Shown one piece after another: positions 52,018 through 59,140 of a stretch of DNA of 64,000 nucleotides. Both the position numbers and the translations under genes were made by a program. The notes below the pieces were generated by a model that ran no database searches, was not told the origin of the DNA, and saw only the letters and a program-made list of their open reading frames with translations. Positions within the stretch are counted from its first letter, which is position 1; the number at the start of each line of letters is the position of its first letter. Source of the DNA: Propionispora vibrioides (GTDB lineage Bacteria; Bacillota; Negativicutes; Propionisporales; Propionisporaceae). Where the stretch lies: the NCBI RefSeq assembly GCF_900110485.1, contig NZ_FODY01000024.1, forward strand, positions 1 through 64,000, written 5' to 3'.

Positions 52018-52602
52018 ATGACGGGATATGTTCAGGTCTATACTGGAAACGGCAAGGGAAAAACTACTGCAGCAATTGGGCTCTCTATCAGAGCGCTGGG
52101 CGCTGGACTTAAGGTCATGTTTTTGCAATTCATGAAATCCCTGGCCTATAGTGAACAAAAGATATTAACCGGCTTTGAGCCTAATCTCCACCTTAAAACA
52201 GTAGGAAAACCGTTTTTTATTGCCGTGGAAGGAATGCTGACAGAAGAAGAGCTGGCAAAGTGGCAGGATAAAGTTGTCGTGTTTCCGCCCGGTAAGCCTC
52301 CCGAGGAGTATCTGGCTTTGATTGCAACAGGCATGAGTGAAGCAAAGCAGGCAGTTCAAAGTGGTGAATATGACTTGGTAGTGTTGGATGAGATTAATTG
52401 TGCCCTTCATTTTGGATTAATTTCCTGGGAAGCGGTGCATGAACTTATTACTGCAAAGGCACCTAATACAGAACTTGTTTTGACCGGACGTGGTGCCAGT
52501 CAGGAGTTGATAGAATGCGCCGATCTGGTGACAGAGATGAAAGAAGTTAAGCATTATTATGCGACACAAGGATTGGAGGCACGTCTGGGTATTGAAAATT
52601 GA
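52018..52602 (+). CDS. cobO: Cob(I)yrinic acid a,c-diamide adenosyltransferase
   Basis: A 194-residue CobA/CobO/BtuR-type enzyme. P-loop GNGKGKTTAAIGLSIRALG (10-28), LQFMK, VVLDEINCALHFGLI and VLTGRGASQELIECADLVTEM are the family motifs. It transfers the adenosyl group of ATP to cob(I)inamide or cob(I)yrinate in coenzyme B12 synthesis or salvage. A strong ribosome site (TGGAGGAA) precedes ATG 52018. No other B12 gene is in the window, so it may serve salvage. Confidence 0.93.
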   Translation: MTGYVQVYTGNGKGKTTAAIGLSIRALGAGLKVMFLQFMKSLAYSEQKILTGFEPNLHLKTVGKPFFIAVEGMLTEEELAKWQDKVVVFPPGKPPEEYLALIATGMSEAKQAVQSGEYDLVVLDEINCALHFGLISWEAVHELITAKAPNTELVLTGRGASQELIECADLVTEMKEVKHYYATQGLEARLGIEN

Positions 52603-52624
52603 TGCAGATTTTCACAGTTAATCA

Positions 52625-52653
52625 TTGACAAAGAAAGGATAATGAGTTATTAT
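52625..52653 (+). promoter_or_regulatory. Promoter of the two-repeat cysteine protein gene
   Basis: TTGACA (52625-52630), 17-base spacer, TATTAT (52648-52653). Transcription from here would give a leader of about 190 bases. Confidence 0.75.
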
Positions 52654-52660
52654 AATCAAC

Positions 52661-52675
52661 AGATAATAATTATTA
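52661..52675 (+). promoter_or_regulatory. Fur-like box
   Basis: AGATAAT-A-ATTATTA is a 7-1-7 palindrome with two end mismatches to TGATAATNATTATCA, placed just after the -10, where a bound repressor would block initiation. Confidence 0.5.
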
Positions 52676-52856
52676 ATTAATAAAATAAATTTGTCCATGT
52701 GTTGACTTAAGCTCAAAGCTGAATGTTTTAAGTTTAACTACACATAATATATTCAACTGGATAGAGCATTAGCAGTGGTAACTACAGCAAGAACAGTAGA
52801 GATCGAAAGGATCTTTACAGGTTTTACATTTACATGATTTTAGGAGGATGATGATG

Positions 52857-53144
52857 ATGAGTGATGAACAGAATGAAATGAGCCAGGGCGAGTGCAGCAC
52901 AGCAGGCAAGGGCTTTGCTCGCACCCAAGATACGGCTATTGCCCCGGAAAGCTGCGGGTTGCCGGAAAGAGGTTTCGGTCTTACTAATGCCGGTAAGAAG
53001 GCATCAGATGCTAGCTGCGGTTGCGGGCCGACCGATTGCAGTACGGCAGGTATGGGATTTGCCCGTACCGATAAGACGAAAATTGCCCCGGAAGATTGTG
53101 CCAACCCGTCACGCGGTTTCGCAACGGTTGATACCGGTAAATAA
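52857..53144 (+). CDS. Small protein of two cysteine-containing repeats, unknown function
   Basis: About 95 residues from ATG 52857 (AGGAGG is 9 bases before; three more ATGs lie closer). Two repeats of 36-37 residues: ECSTAGKGFARTQDTAIAPE and CGLPERGFGLTNAGKK, then DCSTAGMGFARTDKTKIAPE and CANPSRGFATVDTGK, joined by a CGCG linker. The consensus is CSTAGxGFART.xTxIAPExC...xRGF. Six Cys in all, no signal peptide, no helix. I recognise no family. Metal binding, thiol storage or a peptide precursor role are all possible. The promoter carries a Fur-like box. Confidence 0.7.
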   Translation: MSDEQNEMSQGECSTAGKGFARTQDTAIAPESCGLPERGFGLTNAGKKASDASCGCGPTDCSTAGMGFARTDKTKIAPEDCANPSRGFATVDTGK

Positions 53145-53167
53145 TCGGTAAGTTACCAATACATAAA

Positions 53168-53196
53168 CTCATTCCTGTAAGCGGGATGGGTTTTTT
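53168..53196 (+). terminator. Terminator of the cysteine-repeat gene
   Basis: CTCATTCC (53168-53175) with GGGATGGG (53183-53190), then TTTTTT. Confidence 0.75.
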
Positions 53197-53213
53197 GTTT
53201 TCTATTAAGAGGA

Positions 53214-53267
53214 AACAGGCTTTTCGGGATAGTTCATACAGTGACTATCTTTGAAAGCCTGTTTTTT
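53214..53267 (+). terminator. Second terminator hairpin
   Basis: AACAGGCTTT (53214-53223) with AAAGCCTGTT (53254-53263), an inner GATAGT/ACTATC, then TTTTTT. Confidence 0.7.
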
Positions 53268-53359
53268 GCCATCTAAAGATGGCTATTGCGTTGAGAGGGA
53301 AGTCTCAGCTCTTTTATCGGGCTCGTAAATAAATAATAAAATGGGCTGACCATGTGTAG

Positions 53360-53375
53360 TGGCATAGATATTGCA
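53360..53375 (+). promoter_or_regulatory. Sigma-54 promoter of the LDH2-type gene
   Basis: TGGCATAGATATTGCA has GG and GC exactly 10 bases apart, a good match to the -24/-12 consensus TGGCAC-N5-TTGC. It is preceded by ATGTGTAG, as is the second such promoter at 54691. Confidence 0.85.
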
Positions 53376-53497
53376 CTTATATAAAAGTGTAGTTGAATCT
53401 GGCGCAAGAGTAAATGTTGTTTTTATTTCTCAGACGAAACAAGAAAAGGGAAACGTCTGGCTATATTGCGCTAATCCATAAAAAGGGAAGTGAGTTC

Positions 53498-54553
53498 ATG
53501 GGTGAAAAAAAGAGTTTTTTCGCAGAAGAGTTGCACCGGTTTATGGTACAAGTTCTTGATAAGGCAGGAATAGCAGGGCAGGACAGTGAGATTGTGGCCG
53601 ACAATCTTTTGAGGGCCGATTTATGGGGGATTGGGACTCATGGTATCAGCCGTTTTCCCCGGTATCTGATGCGACTTCAAAACGGTACGATTAATTCGCA
53701 CCCCGCTATTACCATCAAGAATATTTTTCCGGCAGTGTTGGCCGTAGACGGGGATAATGGTCTTGGCTCCATAGTAGGTTTTCAAGCACTGGAGGCGGCC
53801 ATGGCGGGAGCGGATAAGCAGGGTTTGTGCCTGGCCGGTGTTAAGGGCAGCAATCATTTTGGTGCTGCCGGATTTTATTGTGAGCTTGCGGCCAAACGGA
53901 ATTATATCACTATTGTTTTGACCAACGCGCTAGCGGCTATTCCCCCTTGGGGAGGCAAGGAAGCTTACTTAGGGACAAATCCGATAGCCATCGGCTTACC
54001 TCGCCAGGATAAAGCACCGGTGGTAATTGATTTGGCGACTAGTGTTGTCGCCCGGGGGAAAATCATTTCGGCTGCAAAGCAGGGCGGGCTATTGCCGGAA
54101 GGCTGGGCATTGGACAAAGAGGGGCGACCGACCACCAATGCACAGGAGGCGTTGGCGGGAATGATTTTACCAATGGCCGGTCCGAAGGGATACGCGCTGG
54201 CTATGGCAATTGATCATTTATGTGGTGTATTTACCGGAGCCGGCTTTGGCCGGGAGGTTGCTTCCTATCAAAACGGGCAGAATCAGGCGAATGTAGGGCA
54301 TCTGTTTATTGTTATAAAGGCCGATGCGTTTACTACTGGCTTGCCGGAGTATTATGAACGCACCGAAAGATTCTGCCGGGAGATTAAGGCGGTAGGAAAA
54401 GCTGCCGGGGTGAGTGAAATCTATTTGCCTGGCGAACGTGAGCAACAGACGGAACAAACTTTGCTGAAGCAGGGAATTGAAATTTCTGACGGACTGCTGG
54501 AGGAGTTAAAAACTATTTCCCGCGAATATGGTGTTCCTTTACGCGAGGCATAA
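53498..54553 (+). CDS. Malate/L-lactate dehydrogenase-family (LDH2) oxidoreductase
   Basis: About 351 residues from ATG 53498 (ribosome site AAGGGAAGTGAG; the reading to 53414 has none). Family motifs: LLRADLWGIGTHGISRFPRY, VDGDNGLGSIVGFQAL, GVKGSNHFGAAGFYC with the catalytic His, and LGTNPIAIGLPR. Members use NAD(P)H with 2-ketoacids such as malate, ureidoglycolate or 2,3-diketogulonate. It has its own sigma-54 promoter matching that of the PTS operon next door, so it probably handles an acid intermediate of the same pathway. Confidence 0.9.
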   Translation: MGEKKSFFAEELHRFMVQVLDKAGIAGQDSEIVADNLLRADLWGIGTHGISRFPRYLMRLQNGTINSHPAITIKNIFPAVLAVDGDNGLGSIVGFQALEAAMAGADKQGLCLAGVKGSNHFGAAGFYCELAAKRNYITIVLTNALAAIPPWGGKEAYLGTNPIAIGLPRQDKAPVVIDLATSVVARGKIISAAKQGGLLPEGWALDKEGRPTTNAQEALAGMILPMAGPKGYALAMAIDHLCGVFTGAGFGREVASYQNGQNQANVGHLFIVIKADAFTTGLPEYYERTERFCREIKAVGKAAGVSEIYLPGEREQQTEQTLLKQGIEISDGLLEELKTISREYGVPLREA

Positions 54554-54592
54554 ACTTGGCAGTCGTTTAGTTAGTCAGCCTAGCCGATTGGT

Positions 54593-54648
54593 GTATCCTG
54601 CGGCGGATTTGCCGGATACGGGTACTACACAAGAAAGAGTAGTGTAGT
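54593..54648 (+). promoter_or_regulatory. Possible upstream activator sites
   Basis: Two inverted repeats precede the second sigma-54 promoter: GTATCC/GGATAC (54593-54598/54614-54619) and ACTACAC/GTGTAGT (54624-54630/54642-54648). Either could bind the LevR-type activator. Confidence 0.45.
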
Positions 54649-54690
54649 GTGCCGGTCGTTCTATAGAAGAATTTAAGCATTTATGTGTAG

Positions 54691-54706
54691 TGGCACGCAA
54701 TTTGCA
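54691..54706 (+). promoter_or_regulatory. Sigma-54 promoter of the mannose-type PTS operon
   Basis: TGGCACGCAATTTGCA is a perfect -24/-12 consensus (GG to GC spaced by 10). It stands 42 bases before GTG 54748 and again follows ATGTGTAG. Confidence 0.93.
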
Positions 54707-54747
54707 ATAGATATAGGCAGTTGCCAACCATAGGGGGTGTAAAAAAG

Positions 54748-55704
54748 GTGAAAGAAAAAATTGTTATTGGTTCCAGAGCACGGTCAAGGGCACCAGCTAT
54801 GCTTGAACTACTGGAGCAACAGGGCTATGAGCTGATCCTCAATCCCTTTGACAGAACATTGACTGAAGAAGAGCTAATCGAACGAATAAAAGGGGCCAGC
54901 GGCATGGTCGCTGGCAGTGATAAGGTAACAAAAAAAGTTTTGGAGGCAGGTTTTCCTACTTTGAAGGTTATCGCCAAACAAGGCGTTGGCTACAATACGA
55001 TTGATGTGAACACCGCCAAAGCGCTGGGAATTGCCGTGACGATTACACCGGGCGCAAACAGCGGATCAGTGGCAGATTTAACCTTAGGACTGATGCTGGC
55101 GGCGGCGAGAAACATTCCGGCAATGGACAGGGCTATTCGTAATGGTTCCTGGTATCGGCATACGGGTATTGAGCTTGCTGGCAAGGTCCTGGGACTTGTC
55201 GGCATGGGGCATATTGGTGGTGAGGTTGCCAAGCGGGCCGCTGCCTTTGGGATGAAAATTCTTGCCTATGATGTATGTCCCAGACAGGACTTTAGCGAGA
55301 GGTATCAGGTACGGTATACCGGGCTTGATGAGCTTTTCAGCCAAGCCGATTTTGTTTCGCTCCATGCACCGGCGATTGCTTCGACAATCGGTATGGTTAA
55401 CCGCGAAAGATTAAGTATGATGAAACCGGCAGCTTTTCTGATTAACGCAGCCCGTGGTGAGCTGGTTGTGGAAGCTGATTTATATGAGGCTTTGAAAAAC
55501 CGGCGCATTGCGGGAGCTGCCCTGGATGTCTACGCGCAGGAACCACCGCAAAAATCAGAACTGATGGAGTTAGAGAATATCACCTTTACTGCTCATGCCG
55601 GTGCATATACGCAGGAAGCTATTGTCGGAGCCGGAGTGATGGCGGCCGAAGAGGTCATTCGTGTGTTATCCGGTCAGGGCCCTCAATTTAATGTAGCAAA
55701 ATAA
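54748..55704 (+). CDS. D-isomer 2-hydroxyacid dehydrogenase (SerA-like)
   Basis: About 318 residues from GTG 54748 (AGGGGGTG 8 bases before). NAD-binding core GKVLGLVGMGHIGGEVAKRA, substrate Arg in LINAARGELVVEADLY, and the catalytic His in ITFTAHAGAYTQEA (a variant of the usual HIGG). It lacks the ACT domain of full-length SerA. It would reduce or oxidise a 2-hydroxy/2-keto acid in the cytoplasm. First gene of the sigma-54 operon. Confidence 0.9.
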   Translation: MKEKIVIGSRARSRAPAMLELLEQQGYELILNPFDRTLTEEELIERIKGASGMVAGSDKVTKKVLEAGFPTLKVIAKQGVGYNTIDVNTAKALGIAVTITPGANSGSVADLTLGLMLAAARNIPAMDRAIRNGSWYRHTGIELAGKVLGLVGMGHIGGEVAKRAAAFGMKILAYDVCPRQDFSERYQVRYTGLDELFSQADFVSLHAPAIASTIGMVNRERLSMMKPAAFLINAARGELVVEADLYEALKNRRIAGAALDVYAQEPPQKSELMELENITFTAHAGAYTQEAIVGAGVMAAEEVIRVLSGQGPQFNVAK

Positions 55705-55718
55705 AAAGGAGAGCAATT

Positions 55719-56369
55719 ATGAGGACAAAATACGAAAATTTAAAGACGATCATGGAAAGCGGCATGGTGCTTATTATACGGACCGATTCGGCGGAAGAGG
55801 CTAAACAGGTCGCTCAGGCCGCAGTCGAAGGCGGGGTGAAAGCCCTTGAAATTACGATGAGTTGTGCCAACGCGGTGGGGGTAATTTCTTATTTAGCTGA
55901 GAAATATGCCGATACCGATGTTGTGGTTGGTGCCGGGACTATTTTGGATGCGGAAACGGCCAATACGGTCATGCTTGCCGGCGCCAGACTACTGGTCAGC
56001 CCCAATTTGAATCCTAAAATGCTGGAAATTGCGAATCGCTATCAGGCTGTTACCATTTCCGGAGCATTGACACCGACAGAAATTTTAAATACAGTAAACA
56101 GCGGTGCAGATCTTGTAAAATTGTTCCCTGCCGAGTTTATGGGCCCTAACTATGTAAAAACAGTAAAAGCACCGTTGCCGCAGGCGGCTATTGTTCCGAC
56201 CGGCGGAGTCACACCGGATAACGTAAAAGATTGGTTTGCGGCGGGCTGCGCGGCCTTAGGGGTTGGCAGTTATATTTCCAAAGCGCATAAAAAAGACGGT
56301 GATTATGCAAAGGTTACTACCGCTGCTCAAGAATTTGTTAAAGCAATTGCCACGGCAAGAGCAGAATGA
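55719..56369 (+). CDS. eda: KDPG/KHG-type aldolase
   Basis: A 216-residue class I aldolase of the Eda family. Glu in KALEITMSC, GAGTILDAETA, the Schiff-base Lys in SGADLVKLFPAEFMGP, and PTGGVTPDNVKDWFAAG are all present, so it should cleave a 2-keto-3-deoxy acid 6-phosphate to pyruvate and an aldehyde phosphate. Lying between a dehydrogenase and PTS genes, it implies that the imported sugar derivative becomes a 2-keto-3-deoxy acid phosphate; but no matching dehydratase is here. Confidence 0.92.
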   Translation: MRTKYENLKTIMESGMVLIIRTDSAEEAKQVAQAAVEGGVKALEITMSCANAVGVISYLAEKYADTDVVVGAGTILDAETANTVMLAGARLLVSPNLNPKMLEIANRYQAVTISGALTPTEILNTVNSGADLVKLFPAEFMGPNYVKTVKAPLPQAAIVPTGGVTPDNVKDWFAAGCAALGVGSYISKAHKKDGDYAKVTTAAQEFVKAIATARAE

Positions 56370-56387
56370 GATTGGGGGATAGGTAAA

Positions 56388-56810
56388 GTGAGTACACAGG
56401 AAGGAAAGATGCCGGGAATTATCGTTGTTACACATGGAACCTTTGGCATGGAACTTATAAAAAGTGCGGAAATGATTATTGGAGCACAGGAAAATGTAAA
56501 GGTGGTGTCTTTGCTTCCGGGAGTCGATCTAACAGAGTATTTGGCTGAAGTAAGGGCCGTGCTAAAAGAGATGCCGGAAGAATCACTCATTATGTGTGAC
56601 TTGTTTGGCGGAACACCGTGCAATGTTGCTGCAGCGATTATGACGGAAATGAAAATTAGTGCGGTTACCGGGCTCAATTTGGGAATGATCATAGAGGCTT
56701 GTACTTTACGGGCCTCCCTGCGTGGAGCGGGACTGGCCGCGGCTGTGGTTGATGCTGGAAAGACAGGCTGTAAAAATATTGCTGAAGAAATGAACTTAAT
56801 AAATAATTGA
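56388..56810 (+). CDS. PTS EIIA component, mannose family
   Basis: A 140-residue EIIA-Man protein. The phosphoryl-accepting histidine is in GIIVVTHGTFGMELI (His16). DLFGGTPCNVAAAI is the second conserved part. Start GTG 56388, ribosome site GGGGGAT. The next gene follows after 19 bases. Confidence 0.92.
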   Translation: MSTQEGKMPGIIVVTHGTFGMELIKSAEMIIGAQENVKVVSLLPGVDLTEYLAEVRAVLKEMPEESLIMCDLFGGTPCNVAAAIMTEMKISAVTGLNLGMIIEACTLRASLRGAGLAAAVVDAGKTGCKNIAEEMNLINN

Positions 56811-56829
56811 AACTAAAGAGGTGGCTGGT

Positions 56830-57318
56830 ATGGCAAAAGTATCATTAATTCGGGTTGATTACCGGTTAATTCATGGACAGGTCGTGGCGAGATGGTTGAA
56901 AGAGACGCAGGCGACTAAAATTATCATTGTAAATGATGTACTGGCAAAAGACCGTACGATGGGGAATATATACCGGATGGCAACTCCCGCTGGAGTCCGC
57001 TGTGCTATTGTAAGCGTAGGACATTTTGTCTCCTCCTGGAAAGAGACGCAATTGGGGGAAGGCAATGCCATGGTGCTGTTTAAGGATATTGCCACTACGT
57101 ATCGTGCCTGGAAGGAAGGCTTTGAATTTGGCGATTTGCAAATCGGCGGTCTGGGGGCTGGTCCGGGCCGGAAGATTGTATATCAAAATATTACCCTGGA
57201 TCAAGAGGATTTTGCCATGCTGCAGGAAATGACCCCTGACCTGCATATCTTTTTTCAGGCTACACCGGAAGATAGCAAGAAGGATTATCAGGCAGTGGCA
57301 CCAACTATCAGTTTTTGA
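56830..57318 (+). CDS. PTS EIIB component, mannose family
   Basis: About 162 residues from ATG 56830 (AGAGGTGG; GTG 56821 overlaps the ribosome site). His in RVDYRLIHGQVVARW is the phosphorylated residue of the IIB-Man family. LQIGGLGAGPGRKIVYQNITL is typical. It passes phosphate to the sugar in the IIC-IID channel. Confidence 0.92.
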   Translation: MAKVSLIRVDYRLIHGQVVARWLKETQATKIIIVNDVLAKDRTMGNIYRMATPAGVRCAIVSVGHFVSSWKETQLGEGNAMVLFKDIATTYRAWKEGFEFGDLQIGGLGAGPGRKIVYQNITLDQEDFAMLQEMTPDLHIFFQATPEDSKKDYQAVAPTISF

Positions 57319-57348
57319 TAAAGAAAAGCGTTTAGGAGGGGAAGCGTT

Positions 57349-58152
57349 GTGTTACAAGCACTTATGGTTGCCTTATTAGGGTGGATTCAATGCTCATCGA
57401 TGCCGCCGGCTTGGTGGCTGGTCAGAGAGCCAATTATGACAGGTTTGTGGGTTGGCTTGATTTATGGTAAACCGGTGGAAGGAATCATCATTGGCGCGGC
57501 CATTAATGTGGCGTTCTTGGGCTGGAATAGCACAGGCGGAGCCAATCCGTCGGACTTATACTCAGCAGGACTCTTGGGAACTGCTATTGCCATTCAGGGA
57601 AATCTGACGACCGAACAGGCTGTTGTTATCGCCATATCGTTGGGGGTAATCGGCAATTATGCGTGGATTCTGTTTATGTCGCTCAACTCGGTGATCCCGT
57701 CATTGCAGGATAAGTGCGCCGAGCAGGGAGATATTAGAAAACTAATCTTTTTACAAATTGTGCCGTCCCAGTTGGTGGTTATTTTAGTTAGAGCTATTCC
57801 GGCCTATTTGGCAGTTTACTATGGACCGCCGATTATTGAAAGCTTGCTGGCTTCGGTTCCGGACTGGGGTGTCGCCGGTTTCAATGCGGTAGGTAAAGTG
57901 TTGCCAGCCCTTGGGATTGCGATGCTGCTAAAATATATGGGCAGAAAAGAACTGCTGGTGTTCTTTGGAATAGGCTTTGCGGTTAGTGCCTTTGGCGGAA
58001 TGAATAATCTTTTGTTTGCCGCTATCTTAGGGGCAGGTATGGGCTATATTTATATTTCTCTCCAACCTAAGGAGGCCGTTGCCAGCGCTGTGGCTCCCAG
58101 TCAGGCTTCTGTCAGGGAATCATCTTTATATGAAGGCGAGGATGAAATATGA
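57349..58152 (+). CDS. PTS EIIC component, mannose family
   Basis: A 267-residue membrane protein of the IIC-Man/Sor family. Features: multiple helices, WWLVREPIMTGLWVGLIYG, IGAAINVAFLGWNSTGGANP and a hydrophilic C-terminal tail. GTG 57349 follows GGAGGGGAAG. Overlaps the IID gene by 4 bases. Together they form the channel. Confidence 0.92.
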   Translation: MLQALMVALLGWIQCSSMPPAWWLVREPIMTGLWVGLIYGKPVEGIIIGAAINVAFLGWNSTGGANPSDLYSAGLLGTAIAIQGNLTTEQAVVIAISLGVIGNYAWILFMSLNSVIPSLQDKCAEQGDIRKLIFLQIVPSQLVVILVRAIPAYLAVYYGPPIIESLLASVPDWGVAGFNAVGKVLPALGIAMLLKYMGRKELLVFFGIGFAVSAFGGMNNLLFAAILGAGMGYIYISLQPKEAVASAVAPSQASVRESSLYEGEDEI

Positions 58153-58982
58153 TGGAAAATACGAAAAATAGTACAGTCGGTTTATCCAAGCTGGATTTGG
58201 AATTTGCCATACTCCGCTGGTGGTTTTTCAGCCATATGGCTTACAATTACCAGCGTCTGCAGGCTGGCGGTTTCGCCGTGATGATGGGGCCGCTCTTAAA
58301 AAAGCTGTATCCGGATAAGCCGGGCGAAGTGATTGCCGGTCTGAAACGACATATGATGTTTTTCAATACCGAACCGCGTTGGGGCGCCGTCATTCACGGA
58401 ATTGTTATCGCCTTGGAAGAGCAGCGGGCTAAAGGAATGGAGATTGATGACGCGACCATCGTTGATTTAAAATCTTCCTTGATGGGACCGCTGGCAGGTA
58501 TTGGCGATACTATCAGCGGCGGGCTTTACAAACCTTGTCTGCTGGGAATTTGTCTTGGCTGGGCTGCTACCGGCAGTATTATGGGGCCGTTGATGTTTGG
58601 CGTTTTCATGCTGGGTTATGATCTGCTGATAACCCATTTGGCTATCAGAAAAGGCTACTCTTTGGGTACTTCGGCGGTAACCTCTGTTTTAGAAGGCGGA
58701 TTATTTAAACGATTGACAACATTCTTCACCATTATGGGGCTCTTTGTGCTGGGCGTTATGGTGTGTAAATTCATTACTATAGACTTTGCCTGGATTCCGG
58801 TTTTAGCAGGTAAAAAAATCGTTGTAAAAGAACTGATTGATAAAATTGTTCCGAAAATATTGCCGCTTCTTATCACACTAGTATGCTGGCAGGCGATTAT
58901 GCGTGGCGTAAAGGTTGTCTATGTTTTGCTGGCTTTGTTCGCCTTTGCCTTAGCGGGTGGTGCGCTCGGCTTGATCGGCTAA
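58149..58982 (+). CDS. PTS EIID component, mannose family
   Basis: A 277-residue membrane protein of the IID-Man family: WWFFSHMAYNYQRLQAGGF at the start, MFFNTEPRWGAVIHGIVIALEEQ, DLKSSLMGPLAGIGDTISGG and a hydrophobic C-terminal half. Its start overlaps the IIC stop (ATGATG). It is specific for this class of PTS; substrate unknown. Confidence 0.92.
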   Translation: MMENTKNSTVGLSKLDLEFAILRWWFFSHMAYNYQRLQAGGFAVMMGPLLKKLYPDKPGEVIAGLKRHMMFFNTEPRWGAVIHGIVIALEEQRAKGMEIDDATIVDLKSSLMGPLAGIGDTISGGLYKPCLLGICLGWAATGSIMGPLMFGVFMLGYDLLITHLAIRKGYSLGTSAVTSVLEGGLFKRLTTFFTIMGLFVLGVMVCKFITIDFAWIPVLAGKKIVVKELIDKIVPKILPLLITLVCWQAIMRGVKVVYVLLALFAFALAGGALGLIG

Positions 58983-58993
58983 CTTCTTCACTG

Positions 58994-59033
58994 AAAATAT
59001 GGGGATCGTGTTGAAAGCGATGCCCCATATTTT
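58994..59033 (+). terminator. Terminator between the PTS and the activator gene
   Basis: AAAATATGGGGATCG with CGATGCCCCATATTTT (one bulged G), then weak T. The activator gene thus likely has its own supply or read-through. Confidence 0.65.
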
Positions 59034-59140
59034 GTTCCTTTCCGTATATGCACAACAGGGTTTGAGAGCGCTTAAAGGGGAACTACTCCTTTGACAAGAA
59101 TAGATACACAATATGTTTTTGATTGAATGAGGGACGATCG

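Noticed and set aside
52769-53104. Minus-strand frame with a Cys-rich end (CKCKTC and CSCCSYHC)
   Set aside because: Mirrors the repeat gene, has no start with a ribosome site, and the AGGAGG there belongs to the plus-strand gene.
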